This document shows positions 45,945 through 56,388 of a stretch of 64,000 nt of DNA, piece by piece. The notes beneath the pieces are model-generated. The model worked only from the letters and a program-made list of their open reading frames with translations. It had not been told where the DNA came from and searched no databases. Numbering within the stretch: the stretch's first letter is position 1; every line of letters begins with the position of its first letter. Source of the stretch: Microbacterium sp. 11MF (GTDB lineage Bacteria; Actinomycetota; Actinomycetes; Actinomycetales; Microbacteriaceae); the NCBI RefSeq assembly GCF_000383475.1, contig NZ_KB911459.1, positions 1,340,244 to 1,404,243 on the forward strand. Direction: 5' to 3'. A program made the position numbers and the translations under genes.

Positions 45945-46444
45945 GCCGCGTCACCGTCGTCCGCGGCGACATCACCCGTCAGAAGGTCGACGCGGTCGTC
46001 AACGCCGCCAACCGCGCCATGCGCGGCGGCGGGGGCGTCGACGGGGCCATCCACCGCGCCGGCGGACCCGAGATCCTCGGCGACTGCATCGCCCGCTTCC
46101 CGCACGGCCTCGCGACCGGGGATGCCGGGTGGACGACCGCGGGGAACCTCGCCGCGCGCTGGGTCATCCACGTCGTCGGACCGAACCACACGGCGGGCGA
46201 ACGCGACCGCAGCCTTCTCACCTCGTGCTACCGACGCGCGCTCGAGGTCGCCGACGAGCTCGGCGCCACGACCGTCGCGTTCCCCCTGATCAGTGCCGGC
46301 ATCTACGGCTGGCCGCTCGACGACGCGGTAGACGCCGCCGTCACGACGCTCGCCGAGACCCCCTCGACCGTGACCGAGGCGCGCATCGTCGCTTTCGACG
46401 ACGCCATGTTCACCCGCGTCGAACGGCGACTCGCGGCATCCTGA
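45941..46444 (+). CDS. macro-domain protein (O-acetyl-ADP-ribose deacetylase-like)
   Basis: A 167-residue ADP-ribose-binding macro domain. VRGDITRQKVDAVVNAANRAMRGGGGVDGAIH holds the ligand loop with the Asn-Ala-Ala-Asn and the GGGGVDGAIH catalytic loop of YmdB/MacroD enzymes; PLISAGIYGWPLDDA is the second loop. Such enzymes remove O-acetyl-ADP-ribose or ADP-ribose from proteins. It starts 4 nt inside the GNAT gene (ATGA). Confidence 0.93.
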   Translation: MSRVTVVRGDITRQKVDAVVNAANRAMRGGGGVDGAIHRAGGPEILGDCIARFPHGLATGDAGWTTAGNLAARWVIHVVGPNHTAGERDRSLLTSCYRRALEVADELGATTVAFPLISAGIYGWPLDDAVDAAVTTLAETPSTVTEARIVAFDDAMFTRVERRLAAS

Positions 46445-46484
46445 CCCGTCCTACGATGGACCCACCGGACGGGAGGAGGATCAC

Positions 46485-46841
46485 ATGGCGGATGCCGTGC
46501 GTGTCGACTCCTGGCTGTGGGCCGTCCGCGTCTACAAGACCCGATCGGCTGCGACCACCGCATGCCGCGCGGGGCACGTCCGGGTCAACGGCGACAAGGC
46601 GAAAGCCGCCCAGCAGATCAAGCCGGGAGACGAGCTGCGGGTGCGGATCGCCGGATTCGACCGCATCCTCGTCGTGCGCCAGACGCTCACCAAGCGTGTC
46701 GGCGCTCCGCTGGCCGCCGTCGCCGCCGAGGATCGCACGCCCGAGCGCGAACCGGTCGCCCTGGTCGCCGTCCGCGACCGCGGCGCCGGGCGGCCCACCA
46801 AGCGCGAACGCCGCGACATCGAACGGCTACGCGGCCGCTGA
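46485..46841 (+). CDS. S4-domain RNA-binding protein (Hsp15-like)
   Basis: 118 residues: an N-terminal S4 domain (VRVDSWLWAVRVYKTRSAAT, RAGHVRVNGDKAKAAQQIKPGDELRVR) and a basic tail (RPTKRERRDIERL), the layout of Hsp15/HslR-type proteins, which bind stalled 50S subunits in E. coli. GGGAGGAGG precedes the ATG. Its 3' end overlaps the converging DUF2809 gene by 15 nt. Confidence 0.9.
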   Translation: MADAVRVDSWLWAVRVYKTRSAATTACRAGHVRVNGDKAKAAQQIKPGDELRVRIAGFDRILVVRQTLTKRVGAPLAAVAAEDRTPEREPVALVAVRDRGAGRPTKRERRDIERLRGR

Positions 46842-47231
46842 CACCGCCGCACGGCGACGCCCGACCGCGATGCGGACGGCGGCATCCGTCACGGCGAGCA
46901 CCAAACCCGTCACCGCATAGACCAGCAGGTCGCGGGCGTCGAAGACGGTCCCGAACACGAGGACGATGGGCGGCCACTCCCCCGCCCACGCGACCGGCAG
47001 CCCCGTGAGCTGGAACAGTTCGACGCCGACCGACCAGGCGACCACGATCGCGCCGATCAGCCACGACGACGCCCGAGGGAACAGCGCCACGAGCCCGCCC
47101 CACACCGCGACGACGTAGAGCGCATCACCGGCGATGTCGGATGCCGCAGTGTCCGCCGCTCCGAGATGCACGGCGAGTCCGCAGATCACCGCCGCCAGAG
47201 CGACGGCGACGCCGAGAAGCCGTCGCTTCAC
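46827..47231 (-). CDS. DUF2809 membrane protein
   Basis: A 134-residue protein with four hydrophobic segments (LLGVAVALAAVICGLAVHLG; ALYVVAVWGGLVALF; WLIGAIVVAWSVGVELFQL; DLLVYAVTGLVLAVTDAAV) and the conserved DUF2809 core VGVELFQLTGLP and FDARDLLVYAVTG. Function unknown. The start at the GTG at 47231 overlaps the stop of the Nudix gene as GTGA; the frame is open 6 codons further. Confidence 0.87.
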   Translation of the reverse strand: MKRRLLGVAVALAAVICGLAVHLGAADTAASDIAGDALYVVAVWGGLVALFPRASSWLIGAIVVAWSVGVELFQLTGLPVAWAGEWPPIVLVFGTVFDARDLLVYAVTGLVLAVTDAAVRIAVGRRRAAVSAAA

Positions 47232-48124
47232 ACCCGATCCCGGAGCCACGACGGCCCACGGACCTCCGCGCCCACCGCGACCGCCCGCTCGCCGAGCGCG
47301 CGGTCGCTGGTCACGAGCAGGACCCGCTCTCCGTCGCCGACGCGCCGTCGCGCCTCGGCGACGAGCGTGTCGTCACCCGCGGCATCCGCTCGCACCACCT
47401 CGACGGCGTCCGCCGGGTCCGCGGCGTCGCGCGCCTCGCCCTCGAGTACAGCGACGACGTGGGGGTACCACGTGTCACCGGGAAGCGACAGCTCGGAAGC
47501 CGCCACGCCCAGGAGCGACAGACCCTGAAGCCGCTCGAGCAGCCTCGAGGCGGCACCGGCGCGGTCGCGCCACCACCCGTCGGGAACCGATCCGACGACG
47601 TTCGCGGCATCGACGAGCACGGTGGGGCGGACGGCGAGCAGCGCGCGCAACGGCTCCCAGGAGTCCGCGAAGCCGGGGTGCAGGGGCAGCGCATCGACCT
47701 CGTCGAGCGGTACCCACTCGAGGGCGTAGCTCTCGGGGTCGGCGATCACCGGCTCGAACGGGTCGACGACATCGGCGACGAGGGTCGTGTACGTCCAGAC
47801 CTCGAGATCGAGCACGCTCGTGAACCGCGGTCGGAGAGCTGCGGCGGGGACGCCCGCTTCCTCCTGCGATTCGCGGATCGCGGCATCCGTTGCGCTCTCG
47901 CCTTCGTGCCGCGCACCTCCCGGGATCCCCCACGTGCCGCCGTGGTGACTCCACGAGACGCGGTGCTGCAGCAGGACCCCGCGCGCGGGGTCGTGCGCCA
48001 GCAAGCCGGCGGCACCGAATCGGCCCCAGTACCGGTCGCCGGCATCGGTCACCACCCAGGCATCGCCCGGATCGCGAGGACCGGAGGGGCGCGGCGGCCC
48101 GCTCGACGGTTCCTCGATCCTCAT
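47228..48124 (-). CDS. Nudix hydrolase fused to a NYN/PIN-like domain
   Basis: 298 residues. The Nudix box GGARHEGESATDAAIRESQEEAGV (about 70-93) is complete, including the REsqEE catalytic core. After a short linker, residues about 165-298 read as a second domain: PTVLVDAANVVGSVPDGWWRDR, then ERVLLVTSDRALGERAVAVG, with acidic residues in the pattern of NYN/PIN nucleases (Asp in VDAANV, Asp in TSDRALG). A nucleotide-pyrophosphatase plus RNA-nuclease-like pair is the likely reading. It overlaps the DUF2809 gene. Confidence 0.82.
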   Translation of the reverse strand: MRIEEPSSGPPRPSGPRDPGDAWVVTDAGDRYWGRFGAAGLLAHDPARGVLLQHRVSWSHHGGTWGIPGGARHEGESATDAAIRESQEEAGVPAAALRPRFTSVLDLEVWTYTTLVADVVDPFEPVIADPESYALEWVPLDEVDALPLHPGFADSWEPLRALLAVRPTVLVDAANVVGSVPDGWWRDRAGAASRLLERLQGLSLLGVAASELSLPGDTWYPHVVAVLEGEARDAADPADAVEVVRADAAGDDTLVAEARRRVGDGERVLLVTSDRALGERAVAVGAEVRGPSWLRDRV

Positions 48125-48208
48125 GCGATCAGCCTCTCACGCGCTCGGCGGCGAGGCGCGGCATACGTCATGTCCCGGAACAGATCCCCAGCGTGCAGCA
48201 GACAACGA

Positions 48209-48270
48209 AGGAGATGACGGTTCGCGAGGACCGGATGACCCGGATGCCTCCTCGCGAACCGTCATCTCCT
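48209..48270. terminator. 22-bp perfect hairpin
   Basis: Arms 48209-48230 and 48249-48270 are perfect inverted copies over 22 bp, with an 18-nt loop that holds CGGATG twice. It lies 24 nt beyond the stop of der and 85 nt upstream of the Nudix start, so it ends der transcription before the next gene. Confidence 0.75.
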
Positions 48271-48293
48271 CTCGAAGCGACGGTGGACGGGCG

Positions 48294-49823
48294 TCAGCGC
48301 TGGCGACGCTCGCGCACGCGCATGTTCGTGACGATCGGCGTGCCCTCGAAGCCGAAGATCTCGCGCAGGCGCCGCTGGATGAACCGGCGGTAGCCCGGGT
48401 CGAGGAACCCGGTCGTGAACAGCACGAATGTCGGCGGACGCGTCGACGCCTGCGTGCCGAACAGGATGCGGGGCTGCTTGCCGCCGCGGAGCGGGTGCGG
48501 GTGCTCGGCGATGAGTTCGGCGAGGAACGCGTTGAACTTGCCGGTCGGGATGCGCTGGTCCCACGACTCGAGCGCGGTCTCGAGAGCCGGGACGAGCTTG
48601 TCGAGGTGACGGCCGGTGCGTGCCGACAGGTTCACGCGCGGCGCCCACGTGACGTGCGCGAGGTCCTGCTCGATCTCGCGCTCGAGGTAGCGGCGGCGAT
48701 CGGCGTTGTCCATGTCCTCGTCGTTCAGGCGATCCCACTTGTTGAAGGCGAGGACGAGCGCACGGCCGGACTCGAGGACCAGGTCGATGATGTTCAGATC
48801 CTGCACGCTGATCGACTCGGTCACATCCAGGACGACGACGGCGACCTCGGCCTTCTCGAGGGCCGCACTGGTGCGCAGCGACGCGTAGAAGTCGGCACCC
48901 TGCTGCAGGTGCACGCGACGACGGATGCCGGCGGTGTCGACCAGACGCCACAGCTTGCCGCCGAGCTCGACGACCTCGTCCACGGGGTCGCGGGTGGTGC
49001 CGGCGAGGTCGTTGACGACGACGCGCTCCTCGCCCGCGGCCTTGTTCAGCAGCGACGACTTGCCGACGTTCGGGCGACCGAGGATCGCGACGCGGCGAGG
49101 CCCCCCGAGCTCGTTCTTGGCGACGGCCGAGACCTCAGGCAGCACCTTCATGATCTCGTCGAGCAGGTCGGCGACGCCGCGGCCGTGGATGGCCGAGACA
49201 GGGTGCGGCTCGCCGAGACCCAGGTTCCAGAGCGCTGCGGCTTCGGGCTCCTGACGGGCGTCGTCGATCTTGTTGGCGACGAGGAAGACCGGCTTGTCGG
49301 TCTTGCGGAGCATGCGGACCACCTGCTCGTCGGTCGCAGTCGCGCCGACCATCGCGTCGACGACGAACATGACGACGTCGCACAGCTCGATCGCGATCTC
49401 GGCCTGGGCTGCGACCGAGCGGTCGATGCCCTTCGCGTCGTGCTCCCAGCCGCCGGTGTCGACGAGGGTGAAGCGGCGGTCCATCCACTCGGCCTTGTAG
49501 CTCACGCGGTCTCGCGTGACACCGGGGGTGTCCTCGACGACGGCCTCGCGGCGGCCGAGGATGCGGTTGACGAGGGCTGACTTGCCGACATTCGGCCGTC
49601 CGACGATCGCGACGACCGGCAGGGCCGGGAGCATCTCGACGACCTCGCCACCCGCGGTGAAGCCGGCGAGCAGGTCGTCGTCCTCCTCGTCGAGCTCGTA
49701 GTCGGCGAGCGAGGCGCGCAGGGCGGCGGCGCGCTGCTCGGCGAGGTCCTCGTCGAGGTTGGCGAGCTTCTCTTCGAGCTGGTCGGGCCCGCCGTCGTAT
49801 TCGTAGTCGTCTTCGGCGCTCAT
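48294..49823 (-). CDS. der: GTPase Der (EngA), 50S assembly factor
   Basis: 509 residues. Two tandem GTPase domains: first G1 [10 protein letters not shown] and DTGGWE (G3), then the second G1 [10 protein letters not shown] and [12 protein letters not shown] and NKWD are the G4 motifs. A KH-like C-terminal domain follows. The N-terminal 60 residues are an acidic extension common in actinobacteria. It acts in 50S ribosome assembly. Start ATG at 49823 overlaps the stop of cmk (ATGA). Confidence 0.97.
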   Translation of the reverse strand: MSAEDDYEYDGGPDQLEEKLANLDEDLAEQRAAALRASLADYELDEEDDDLLAGFTAGGEVVEMLPALPVVAIVGRPNVGKSALVNRILGRREAVVEDTPGVTRDRVSYKAEWMDRRFTLVDTGGWEHDAKGIDRSVAAQAEIAIELCDVVMFVVDAMVGATATDEQVVRMLRKTDKPVFLVANKIDDARQEPEAAALWNLGLGEPHPVSAIHGRGVADLLDEIMKVLPEVSAVAKNELGGPRRVAILGRPNVGKSSLLNKAAGEERVVVNDLAGTTRDPVDEVVELGGKLWRLVDTAGIRRRVHLQQGADFYASLRTSAALEKAEVAVVVLDVTESISVQDLNIIDLVLESGRALVLAFNKWDRLNDEDMDNADRRRYLEREIEQDLAHVTWAPRVNLSARTGRHLDKLVPALETALESWDQRIPTGKFNAFLAELIAEHPHPLRGGKQPRILFGTQASTRPPTFVLFTTGFLDPGYRRFIQRRLREIFGFEGTPIVTNMRVRERRQR

Positions 49824-50497
49824 CGTGAGCCTTCCGTTCCCGACCGCACGACGTCCAGGACGGCGTCGACGGTCTGTGCGAAGTCCAGGTCGGTCGAGTC
49901 GACGACCGTCACGCCGGGGGCGGCGGTGAGGAAGTCGACGACCTGGGAGTCGGATGCGTCACGCTTGTGCAGCGCGGCGGCCACAGCCGCGGCATCCTCT
50001 GTGGTCAATTCGGCGCTGCGCCGCGCGGCGCGCACCTCGGGGGCTGCGGTCAGGAGGATCCGCACGGGGGCGTCGGGGGCGACGACGGTCGTGATGTCGC
50101 GGCCCTCGACGATGACGCCGGGGCGACCGGAGTCGGCCACGAGACGACGGAACAGCACGTTCACCTGCTCGCGGATCACCGGCACGCGGGCCACACCGCT
50201 CACGGCGGAGCTGACCCGCGGCTCGCGGATCGCTTCGGTGACCGAGGCGTCCCCGACCCGCACCCAGTACTCGTCGGGGTCGAGCGAGATGGCGTAGTCG
50301 AAGTCGCCGGCGGCGTCGACGACCGCAGCCGCGTCGGACGTGTCCGCGCCGTGCTGGAGCACGTGCCAGGCCAACGCCCGGTAGGCGGCACCGGTGTCGA
50401 GGTAGCCGAAGCCGAGCCGTCGGGCGGCCTCCTTCGACACGCTCGACTTGCCGCTGCCCGCGGGGCCGTCGATGGCGATGGTGATGGGGTCAGTCAT
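49820..50497 (-). CDS. cmk: cytidylate kinase
   Basis: CMP/dCMP kinase, 225 residues. P-loop [12 protein letters not shown] near residue 8, DTGAAYRA, and the CMP-binding [11 protein letters not shown]. The start [11 protein letters not shown] at 50497 lies 8 nt inside tyrA; the frame is open 24 codons upstream but that stretch is not conserved. It is coupled to der downstream. The cmk-der pair is conserved in actinobacteria. Confidence 0.96.
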   Translation of the reverse strand: MTDPITIAIDGPAGSGKSSVSKEAARRLGFGYLDTGAAYRALAWHVLQHGADTSDAAAVVDAAGDFDYAISLDPDEYWVRVGDASVTEAIREPRVSSAVSGVARVPVIREQVNVLFRRLVADSGRPGVIVEGRDITTVVAPDAPVRILLTAAPEVRAARRSAELTTEDAAAVAAALHKRDASDSQVVDFLTAAPGVTVVDSTDLDFAQTVDAVLDVVRSGTEGSR

Positions 50498-51605
50498 TGA
50501 GGCTCGCAATCTTCCACCCGCGTGCCGCGAGACCGTCGGTGGCGACGGAGACGGCGGACGGGACGACACTGATCTCGCCGAGACCGAATTGGGCTCCCGG
50601 CGAGTGCTCGAGACGGAAATCCTCGACGTTGACGCCGAGGTCGCCGAGGTCGCCGAACAGCCGGCCCAGTTGACCGGGGGTGTCGTCGACCATGACGACC
50701 ACCGTCTCGAATCGGCGGTTCTGACCGTGCTTGCCGGGCAGGCGTTCGACGCCCTCGTTGCCGCGGCGGATCGTATCGGCCATCGCGCGACGCGAACCGG
50801 GAGCGTCGGGATCGCGGAGCGCGCCGGCGACGGTGGTCAGATCGGCGGCGAGGGCGTCGAGGACGTCGACAACCGGCTGCGCGTTGGCACCGAGGATCTG
50901 CACCCACAGTTCGGGGGCGGATGCCGCGATACGGGTCGTGTCGCGGACGCCCTGGCCCGCGAGACGCAGCGACGCGTCCTCCGCCCCGACGAAGCGTCCG
51001 GCGAGGAGGGATGCCACGAGCTGCGGCACGTGCGAGATGAGAGCCACGGAGCGGTCGTGCTCCTCGGGGGTCATCTCGACGAGGCTGGCGCCGAGGTCGA
51101 GGGCGAGGCCTTCCACGACGGCGAGGTCGCGCGCCGAGGTCTCCTCGTCGCGGCAGATGACCCACGGGCGGCCGAAGAAGATGTCGGCCCGCGCCGAGAT
51201 GGCTCCGCCGCGTTCGCGACCGGCCATCGGGTGGGACCCGATGTAGCGGGAGAGGTCGACGCCCCGCTCGCGCAGCGCGAGCAACGGTTCGAGCTTGACG
51301 CTCGCGACGTCCGTGACGACGGCGTCGGGGTGGGCGCCGAGTTCGCGCTCGATGACGTCGGCCGTGACGTCCGGCGGAACGGCGACGACGACGAGGTCCG
51401 GGCGATCGTCGTCACGGGCGGCGCGGCCCGCTCCGTAGTCGACGGCGAGTCGAAGCTGAGCAGGTGACGCGTCCGCGAGGACGACGTCGACGCCGAGCGC
51501 GCGGAGGGCATGACCGATGCTCGAACCGAGCAGGCCGGCGCCGACGATGCGGACGAGCCCGCTCGTGCGGACGGCGCGGGCGCGCGCGTCGATGGCGTCG
51601 GTCAC
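50490..51605 (-). CDS. tyrA: prephenate dehydrogenase with ACT domain
   Basis: 371 residues. NAD(P) fold [17 protein letters not shown] near residue 18; [12 protein letters not shown] is the substrate-site signature with the catalytic His; the C-terminal ACT domain ([20 protein letters not shown]) is the probable tyrosine-sensing part. It makes 4-hydroxyphenylpyruvate for tyrosine synthesis. GTG start, overlapping the stop of rluB (GTGA). Confidence 0.95.
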   Translation of the reverse strand: MTDAIDARARAVRTSGLVRIVGAGLLGSSIGHALRALGVDVVLADASPAQLRLAVDYGAGRAARDDDRPDLVVVAVPPDVTADVIERELGAHPDAVVTDVASVKLEPLLALRERGVDLSRYIGSHPMAGRERGGAISARADIFFGRPWVICRDEETSARDLAVVEGLALDLGASLVEMTPEEHDRSVALISHVPQLVASLLAGRFVGAEDASLRLAGQGVRDTTRIAASAPELWVQILGANAQPVVDVLDALAADLTTVAGALRDPDAPGSRRAMADTIRRGNEGVERLPGKHGQNRRFETVVVMVDDTPGQLGRLFGDLGDLGVNVEDFRLEHSPGAQFGLGEISVVPSAVSVATDGLAARGWKIASLND

Positions 51606-52384
51606 AACTGCTCCTGAGTGGGATCCCCGGGCGGGGTCTCCGCCTGGCGCGCGAGAGTCAACAGCGCACCACGTTCCACTGTAGTCAACTCGCGTGCCCG
51701 ACCCGCTGGGAGCGTGCCCAGGTGAAGGGGCCCGAACTGGCGGCGGACCAGGTCCTCGACGGGGTGCCCGACCGCCGCCATCATCCGGCGGACGATGCGG
51801 TTGCGCCCCGAGTGCAGCGTCAGCTCGACGAGGCTCGTGTCACCGCTCGCGTCGAGCAGCCGCGCCTTGTCGGCGGCGATCGGGCCGTCCTCGAGCTCGA
51901 CACCCCGGGTGAGCTGCGCGATGGTCTGCGGCAGCACACGGCCCGACACCTTCGCGATGTAGACCTTCGTGACGCCGAACGACGGGTGCGCGAGGACGTG
52001 GGCGAGCTCGCCGTCGTTGGTGAGGACGAGGAGGCCACTCGTCTCGGCATCCAGTCGGCCGACGTTGTAGAGACGCTCGGGCCAGTCCTTCGTGAAGAGC
52101 CGCAGGTCGGGGCGCCCCTGGTCGTCCTTCATCGACGACACGACGCCGGTGGGCTTGTTGAGGATGACGTACCGCTTGCTCGTGTCGAGCTGGATCGCGG
52201 TGCCGTCGACGTCGACCTGATCGGTCTCGGGGTCGATCCGCGATCCGAGCTCGGTGACGACGACGCCATTCACCCGCACGCGGCCCCCGACGATGTACTG
52301 CTCGCAGACGCGTCGCGAGGCGACGCCCGCATTCGCGAGGATCTTCTGCAGGCGGACCCGGTTCTCGTCGGACTGCTCGTTCAT
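51602..52384 (-). CDS. rluB: 23S rRNA pseudouridine synthase RluB type
   Basis: 260 residues. An N-terminal S4 domain (VRLQKILANAGVASRRVCEQYIVGGRVRVNG) precedes an RsuA-type catalytic domain, VGRLDAETSGLLVLTNDG with the catalytic Asp, and GRNRIVRRMMAAVGH. The family modifies U2605 of 23S rRNA in E. coli. ATG at 52384 overlaps scpB (ATGA). Confidence 0.94.
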   Translation of the reverse strand: MNEQSDENRVRLQKILANAGVASRRVCEQYIVGGRVRVNGVVVTELGSRIDPETDQVDVDGTAIQLDTSKRYVILNKPTGVVSSMKDDQGRPDLRLFTKDWPERLYNVGRLDAETSGLLVLTNDGELAHVLAHPSFGVTKVYIAKVSGRVLPQTIAQLTRGVELEDGPIAADKARLLDASGDTSLVELTLHSGRNRIVRRMMAAVGHPVEDLVRRQFGPLHLGTLPAGRARELTTVERGALLTLARQAETPPGDPTQEQL

Positions 52385-52986
52385 CGGATGGTCTCTCCTT
52401 CGAATCCCGCGGAGCCGTCGTCCAGCAGCGGGGAGATGGGGGGCAGCTCGTCGAGGGAGTTGATCCCCAGATGGCCGAGCAGCGCGTCGGTGGTGCGGTA
52501 GTTGATGGCCCCGGTCTCGGGGTCGGTGAAGGCCTCGGTGATGAGGCCGCGGGCCAGGAGCGTCCGGACGACGGAGTCGACGTTGACGGCGCGGATCGAG
52601 GCGACCTGACTGCGCGACACCGGCTGCTTGTAGGCGATGACGGCCAGCGTCTCGAGCGCGGCCTGCGACAGTCGCGACGGCGCCTGGCCGTTCACGAATT
52701 CGGCCACCAGGTCGTCGTGCTCGTCGCGGACGTAGAAACGCCACCCGCCGCCGACCTCGCGCAGCTCGAACCCGCGCCGCGGCCCGGAACGCTCCCCGTC
52801 GTAGTCGGCGACGAGCTCCTCGACCGCGCGGCGGACGGCGGCGACGGGCGCCCCGACAGCGGCGGCGAGCGAGACGAGGCTCTGCGGCTCGTCGATGATC
52901 ATGAGGATCGCCTCGAGGCGGCGTGCGATGTCCCCGGCGTCCTGCGAACGCGGTGGCGCCTCGATCTCGGTGGCGTCATCGGTCAT
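52381..52986 (-). CDS. scpB: segregation and condensation protein B
   Basis: 201 residues with two winged-helix domains: ARRLEAILMIIDEPQSLVSLAAAVG and LSQAALETLAVIAYKQPVSRSQVASIRAVN, the latter being the family signature. It works with ScpA and SMC in chromosome compaction. It starts 11 nt inside scpA, coupled. Confidence 0.95.
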   Translation of the reverse strand: MTDDATEIEAPPRSQDAGDIARRLEAILMIIDEPQSLVSLAAAVGAPVAAVRRAVEELVADYDGERSGPRRGFELREVGGGWRFYVRDEHDDLVAEFVNGQAPSRLSQAALETLAVIAYKQPVSRSQVASIRAVNVDSVVRTLLARGLITEAFTDPETGAINYRTTDALLGHLGINSLDELPPISPLLDDGSAGFEGETIR

Positions 52987-53822
52987 AGTCGGCTCCCAGT
53001 GTGGCGAGGTTCTCTTCGGACCACCGGTCGGCGGTCCAGCGCAGCGTCAATTCGCCGAGCGGCTCGAGCTGCTCGAACGACAGCGCGGCATGACGGTAGA
53101 GCTCGAGGACGGCGATGAATCGGGCCACGACGACACCGGTCTGCGTGACACCGGCGACGAGCTCGCGGAAGTTGAGCTGACCGGCATCCCGCAGCAGCGT
53201 CACGACGATCGCGGCCTGCTCCCGGATCGAGACGAGCGGCGCGTGCAGATGGTCCAGCCCGACGTGCGGGATCTCCTTCGGCGCGAACGCGAGCAGGGCG
53301 ATCGCCGCGAAGTCGTCGGAAGACAGCGTCCAGACGAGCTCGGGTACGGCCCGGCGGTGCTTCTCGTCGAGCCGGACGGCGCGCATGTGACGTTTGCCCT
53401 CCCGCTCCAGGCACCGCGCGAACCACGCGGACACCTCCTTGAAGGCGCGGTACTGCAGCAGACGGGCGAAGAGCAGGTCGCGGGCCTCGAGCAGGGCGAC
53501 GGATTCGGCATCCACCAACTCGCCCTGCGGCAGCAGCCCCGCGACCTTCATGTCGAGCAGCGTCGCCGCGACCACCAGGAACTCGGATGCCTGGTCGAGA
53601 TCGGCGTCGTCGTCGAGCCCCTTCAGGTACGAGATGAACTCGTCGGTGACCTTGCTGAGCGAGACCTCGGTGATGTCGAGCTCGTGCTTGGAGATGAGGG
53701 TCAGGAGCAGGTCGAACGGTCCGTCGAAGTTCCCGAGAGACACGCGGAAGCGATCGCCGGATCCCGTCTCGGCCTCTGGGGTGTCCGCCCGCGGCGGCGC
53801 AGCGTCGGCGTCGGCGACGTCC

Positions 53823-53839
<17 letters not shown>
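52976..53839 (-). CDS. scpA: segregation and condensation protein A
   Basis: Kleisin of the SMC complex, 287 residues. The N-terminal signature FRVSLGNFDGPFDLLLTLISKHELDITEVSL is the SMC-binding part; a C-terminal winged helix holds VVARFIAVLELYRH. The first 30 residues (acidic, Pro-Ala rich) are a disordered extension. GTG start, overlapping the upstream parA gene by 17 nt. Confidence 0.95.
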
Positions 53840-54713
<874 letters not shown>

Positions 54714-54778
54714 TGATCTCCCGCCTTCGCCGTGCTCACCCGAGTCTAGTCATCCCGTCGCGACGCGCCGTGGAGCGA

Positions 54779-54797
54779 CTCCCCGCAGGGTGGGGAG
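54779..54797 (-). terminator. weak hairpin after xerD
   Basis: CTCCCC pairs with GGGGAG around a 7-nt loop, just past the xerD stop and before parA. Confidence 0.35.
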
Positions 54798-54804
54798 CCG
54801 GAGC

Positions 54805-55728
54805 TCATCTCGCGCGCGGGTGCGAGGTGAGATAGACGTCGCGGAGCGCGTCCACGGTGACGTGCGTGTAGATCTGGGTCGTGGCGACCGAGGCGTGGCC
54901 GAGGAGCTCCTGCACGACGCGGACGTCGGCGCCGCCCTGCAACAGGTGCGTCGCGAACGAGTGCCGGAGCGTGTGCGGAGAGACGTGCGCGGTGATCCCC
55001 GCCCGCTCCGCGGCCTGCTGGATCACGAGCCATGCGCTCTGGCGCGACAGCGGAGCTCCCCGCGCGCCCAGGAACGCTCGCGGTGTCGCGCGTCCGCGGC
55101 GCGACAGCTCCGGCCTCACGCGCGTGAGGTAGGCGTCGACCGAGACCCGGGCGTACGAGCCGACCGGGACGATCCGCTCCTTCGAGCCCTTGCCCCGCAC
55201 GCGCAGGACCTCACCGTGCATGAGGTCGTCGACATCCAGATCGATGATCTCCGAGACACGGGCCCCGGTCGCGTAGAGGAGCTCCAGCAGCGCGCGATCG
55301 CGCAAGCCCACCAGCTCGCCCGGCCCGGCGTCCTCGGGCGCGGGACCGGCCGCATCCAACAGCCGGAGCACGTCCTCGACGGGCAGCGCCTTCGGCAGAC
55401 GCATCGGCGCCTTGGGAGGCCGGAGCTTCGTGGTCGGATCCTCCGTCACGATTCCCTCCCGCGCGAGGAAGCGGTGGAAGCTGCGGATGGCCGACTGCAG
55501 CCGGGCCAGCGACGTCGAGGCGGGTGGTGGATCGGATGCCGCGCGCTCCGCGGCGAACCTCGTCACGAGGTCCCCCGTCACGGCGTCGGTGTCGTCGACT
55601 CCGTGCTCGTCGAGCCAGTCGAGGTAGCCGGAGAGGTCGCGACGGTACGCCGCGACGGTGTGCGCCGAGAGTCCGCGCTCGATGGTGATGTGCCGGAGGA
55701 ACGCGTCGACGGCGCGAGCGAGCCTCAC
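54805..55728 (-). CDS. xerD: site-specific tyrosine recombinase XerD
   Basis: 307 residues. N-terminal core-binding domain ([33 protein letters not shown]) and catalytic domain with Arg in ATGARVSEI, Lys in [32 protein letters not shown], and [14 protein letters not shown] with the Tyr. It resolves chromosome dimers at dif with XerC. GTG start, 6 nt after the stop of the Nudix gene. Not to be confused with the island integrase at 38.8 kb. Confidence 0.96.
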   Translation of the reverse strand: MRLARAVDAFLRHITIERGLSAHTVAAYRRDLSGYLDWLDEHGVDDTDAVTGDLVTRFAAERAASDPPPASTSLARLQSAIRSFHRFLAREGIVTEDPTTKLRPPKAPMRLPKALPVEDVLRLLDAAGPAPEDAGPGELVGLRDRALLELLYATGARVSEIIDLDVDDLMHGEVLRVRGKGSKERIVPVGSYARVSVDAYLTRVRPELSRRGRATPRAFLGARGAPLSRQSAWLVIQQAAERAGITAHVSPHTLRHSFATHLLQGGADVRVVQELLGHASVATTQIYTHVTVDALRDVYLTSHPRAR

Positions 55729-55734
55729 GGCGCC

Positions 55735-56385
55735 TCAGCCCTGCGGTCGGTCCGCGCCCACGGGACGCGAGCGTCCGGGCCACGGCGCGTCGGCGGCGCC
55801 GAGCGTCGTCCACTCACGGGAACGGCCGGCAGCGGCGGCCAGGGCCGCGATCACGAGAGACGGGTTCTGGAGCTTCCGCGCCAGGACGGCGTCCACGACG
55901 TCGTCGAGCGCGACCCAGCGCACCTCGATGTCGGCTTCCTCGTCGGTGCGGGCGAACGCTTCAGGCGTCGCCGCGAGCCCGCGTGCCAGGTAGATGCGGA
56001 TGGCCTCGTCGCTGCCGCCGGGGCTCGTGAAGAAGTCCGACAGCACGTCCCACCGTTCTGCGGTCAGGTCGGCCTCCTCGGCGAGCTCGCGCTTCGCCGC
56101 CTCGAGGGGGTCCTCCCCCGGCACGTCCAGCAGGCCGGCAGGGATCTCCCATTCGCGGAACCCCACCGGGTGACGGTACTGCCGGATGAGGAGCACGCGT
56201 CCCTCCTCGTCGAGCGCCAGGACGGCGACGGCGCCGGAGTGGTCGACGTACTCCCGCACGATCGAGCCCTCGCCGTAGGTGAACGCGTCGCGGCGCAGGT
56301 TCCAGACCCGCCCCTCGAAGACTGTCTGGGTCTCGGTCACCTCGACGGTGACGGCGTCGTCCTGCAGCGGCGCGGCATCCGTCAC
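55735..56385 (-). CDS. Nudix ADP-ribose pyrophosphatase-like
   Basis: 216 residues. Nudix box AGLLDVPGEDPLEAAKRELAEEADL with the REL-EE core, plus the upstream IRQYRHPVGFREWEIPAG typical of ADP-ribose pyrophosphatases. Its 5' end is 3 nt past the stop of pyrG, and the same pair is found in mycobacteria (Rv1699-Rv1700). The last 25 residues are basic and Pro-rich. Confidence 0.92.
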   Translation of the reverse strand: MTDAAPLQDDAVTVEVTETQTVFEGRVWNLRRDAFTYGEGSIVREYVDHSGAVAVLALDEEGRVLLIRQYRHPVGFREWEIPAGLLDVPGEDPLEAAKRELAEEADLTAERWDVLSDFFTSPGGSDEAIRIYLARGLAATPEAFARTDEEADIEVRWVALDDVVDAVLARKLQNPSLVIAALAAAAGRSREWTTLGAADAPWPGRSRPVGADRPQG

Positions 56386-56388
56386 GGC

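Noticed and set aside
54805..55728. XerD as a second mobile-element integrase
   Set aside because: Gene order (pyrG-Nudix-xerD-parA-scpAB) is the conserved actinobacterial chromosome order; no att repeats flank it.
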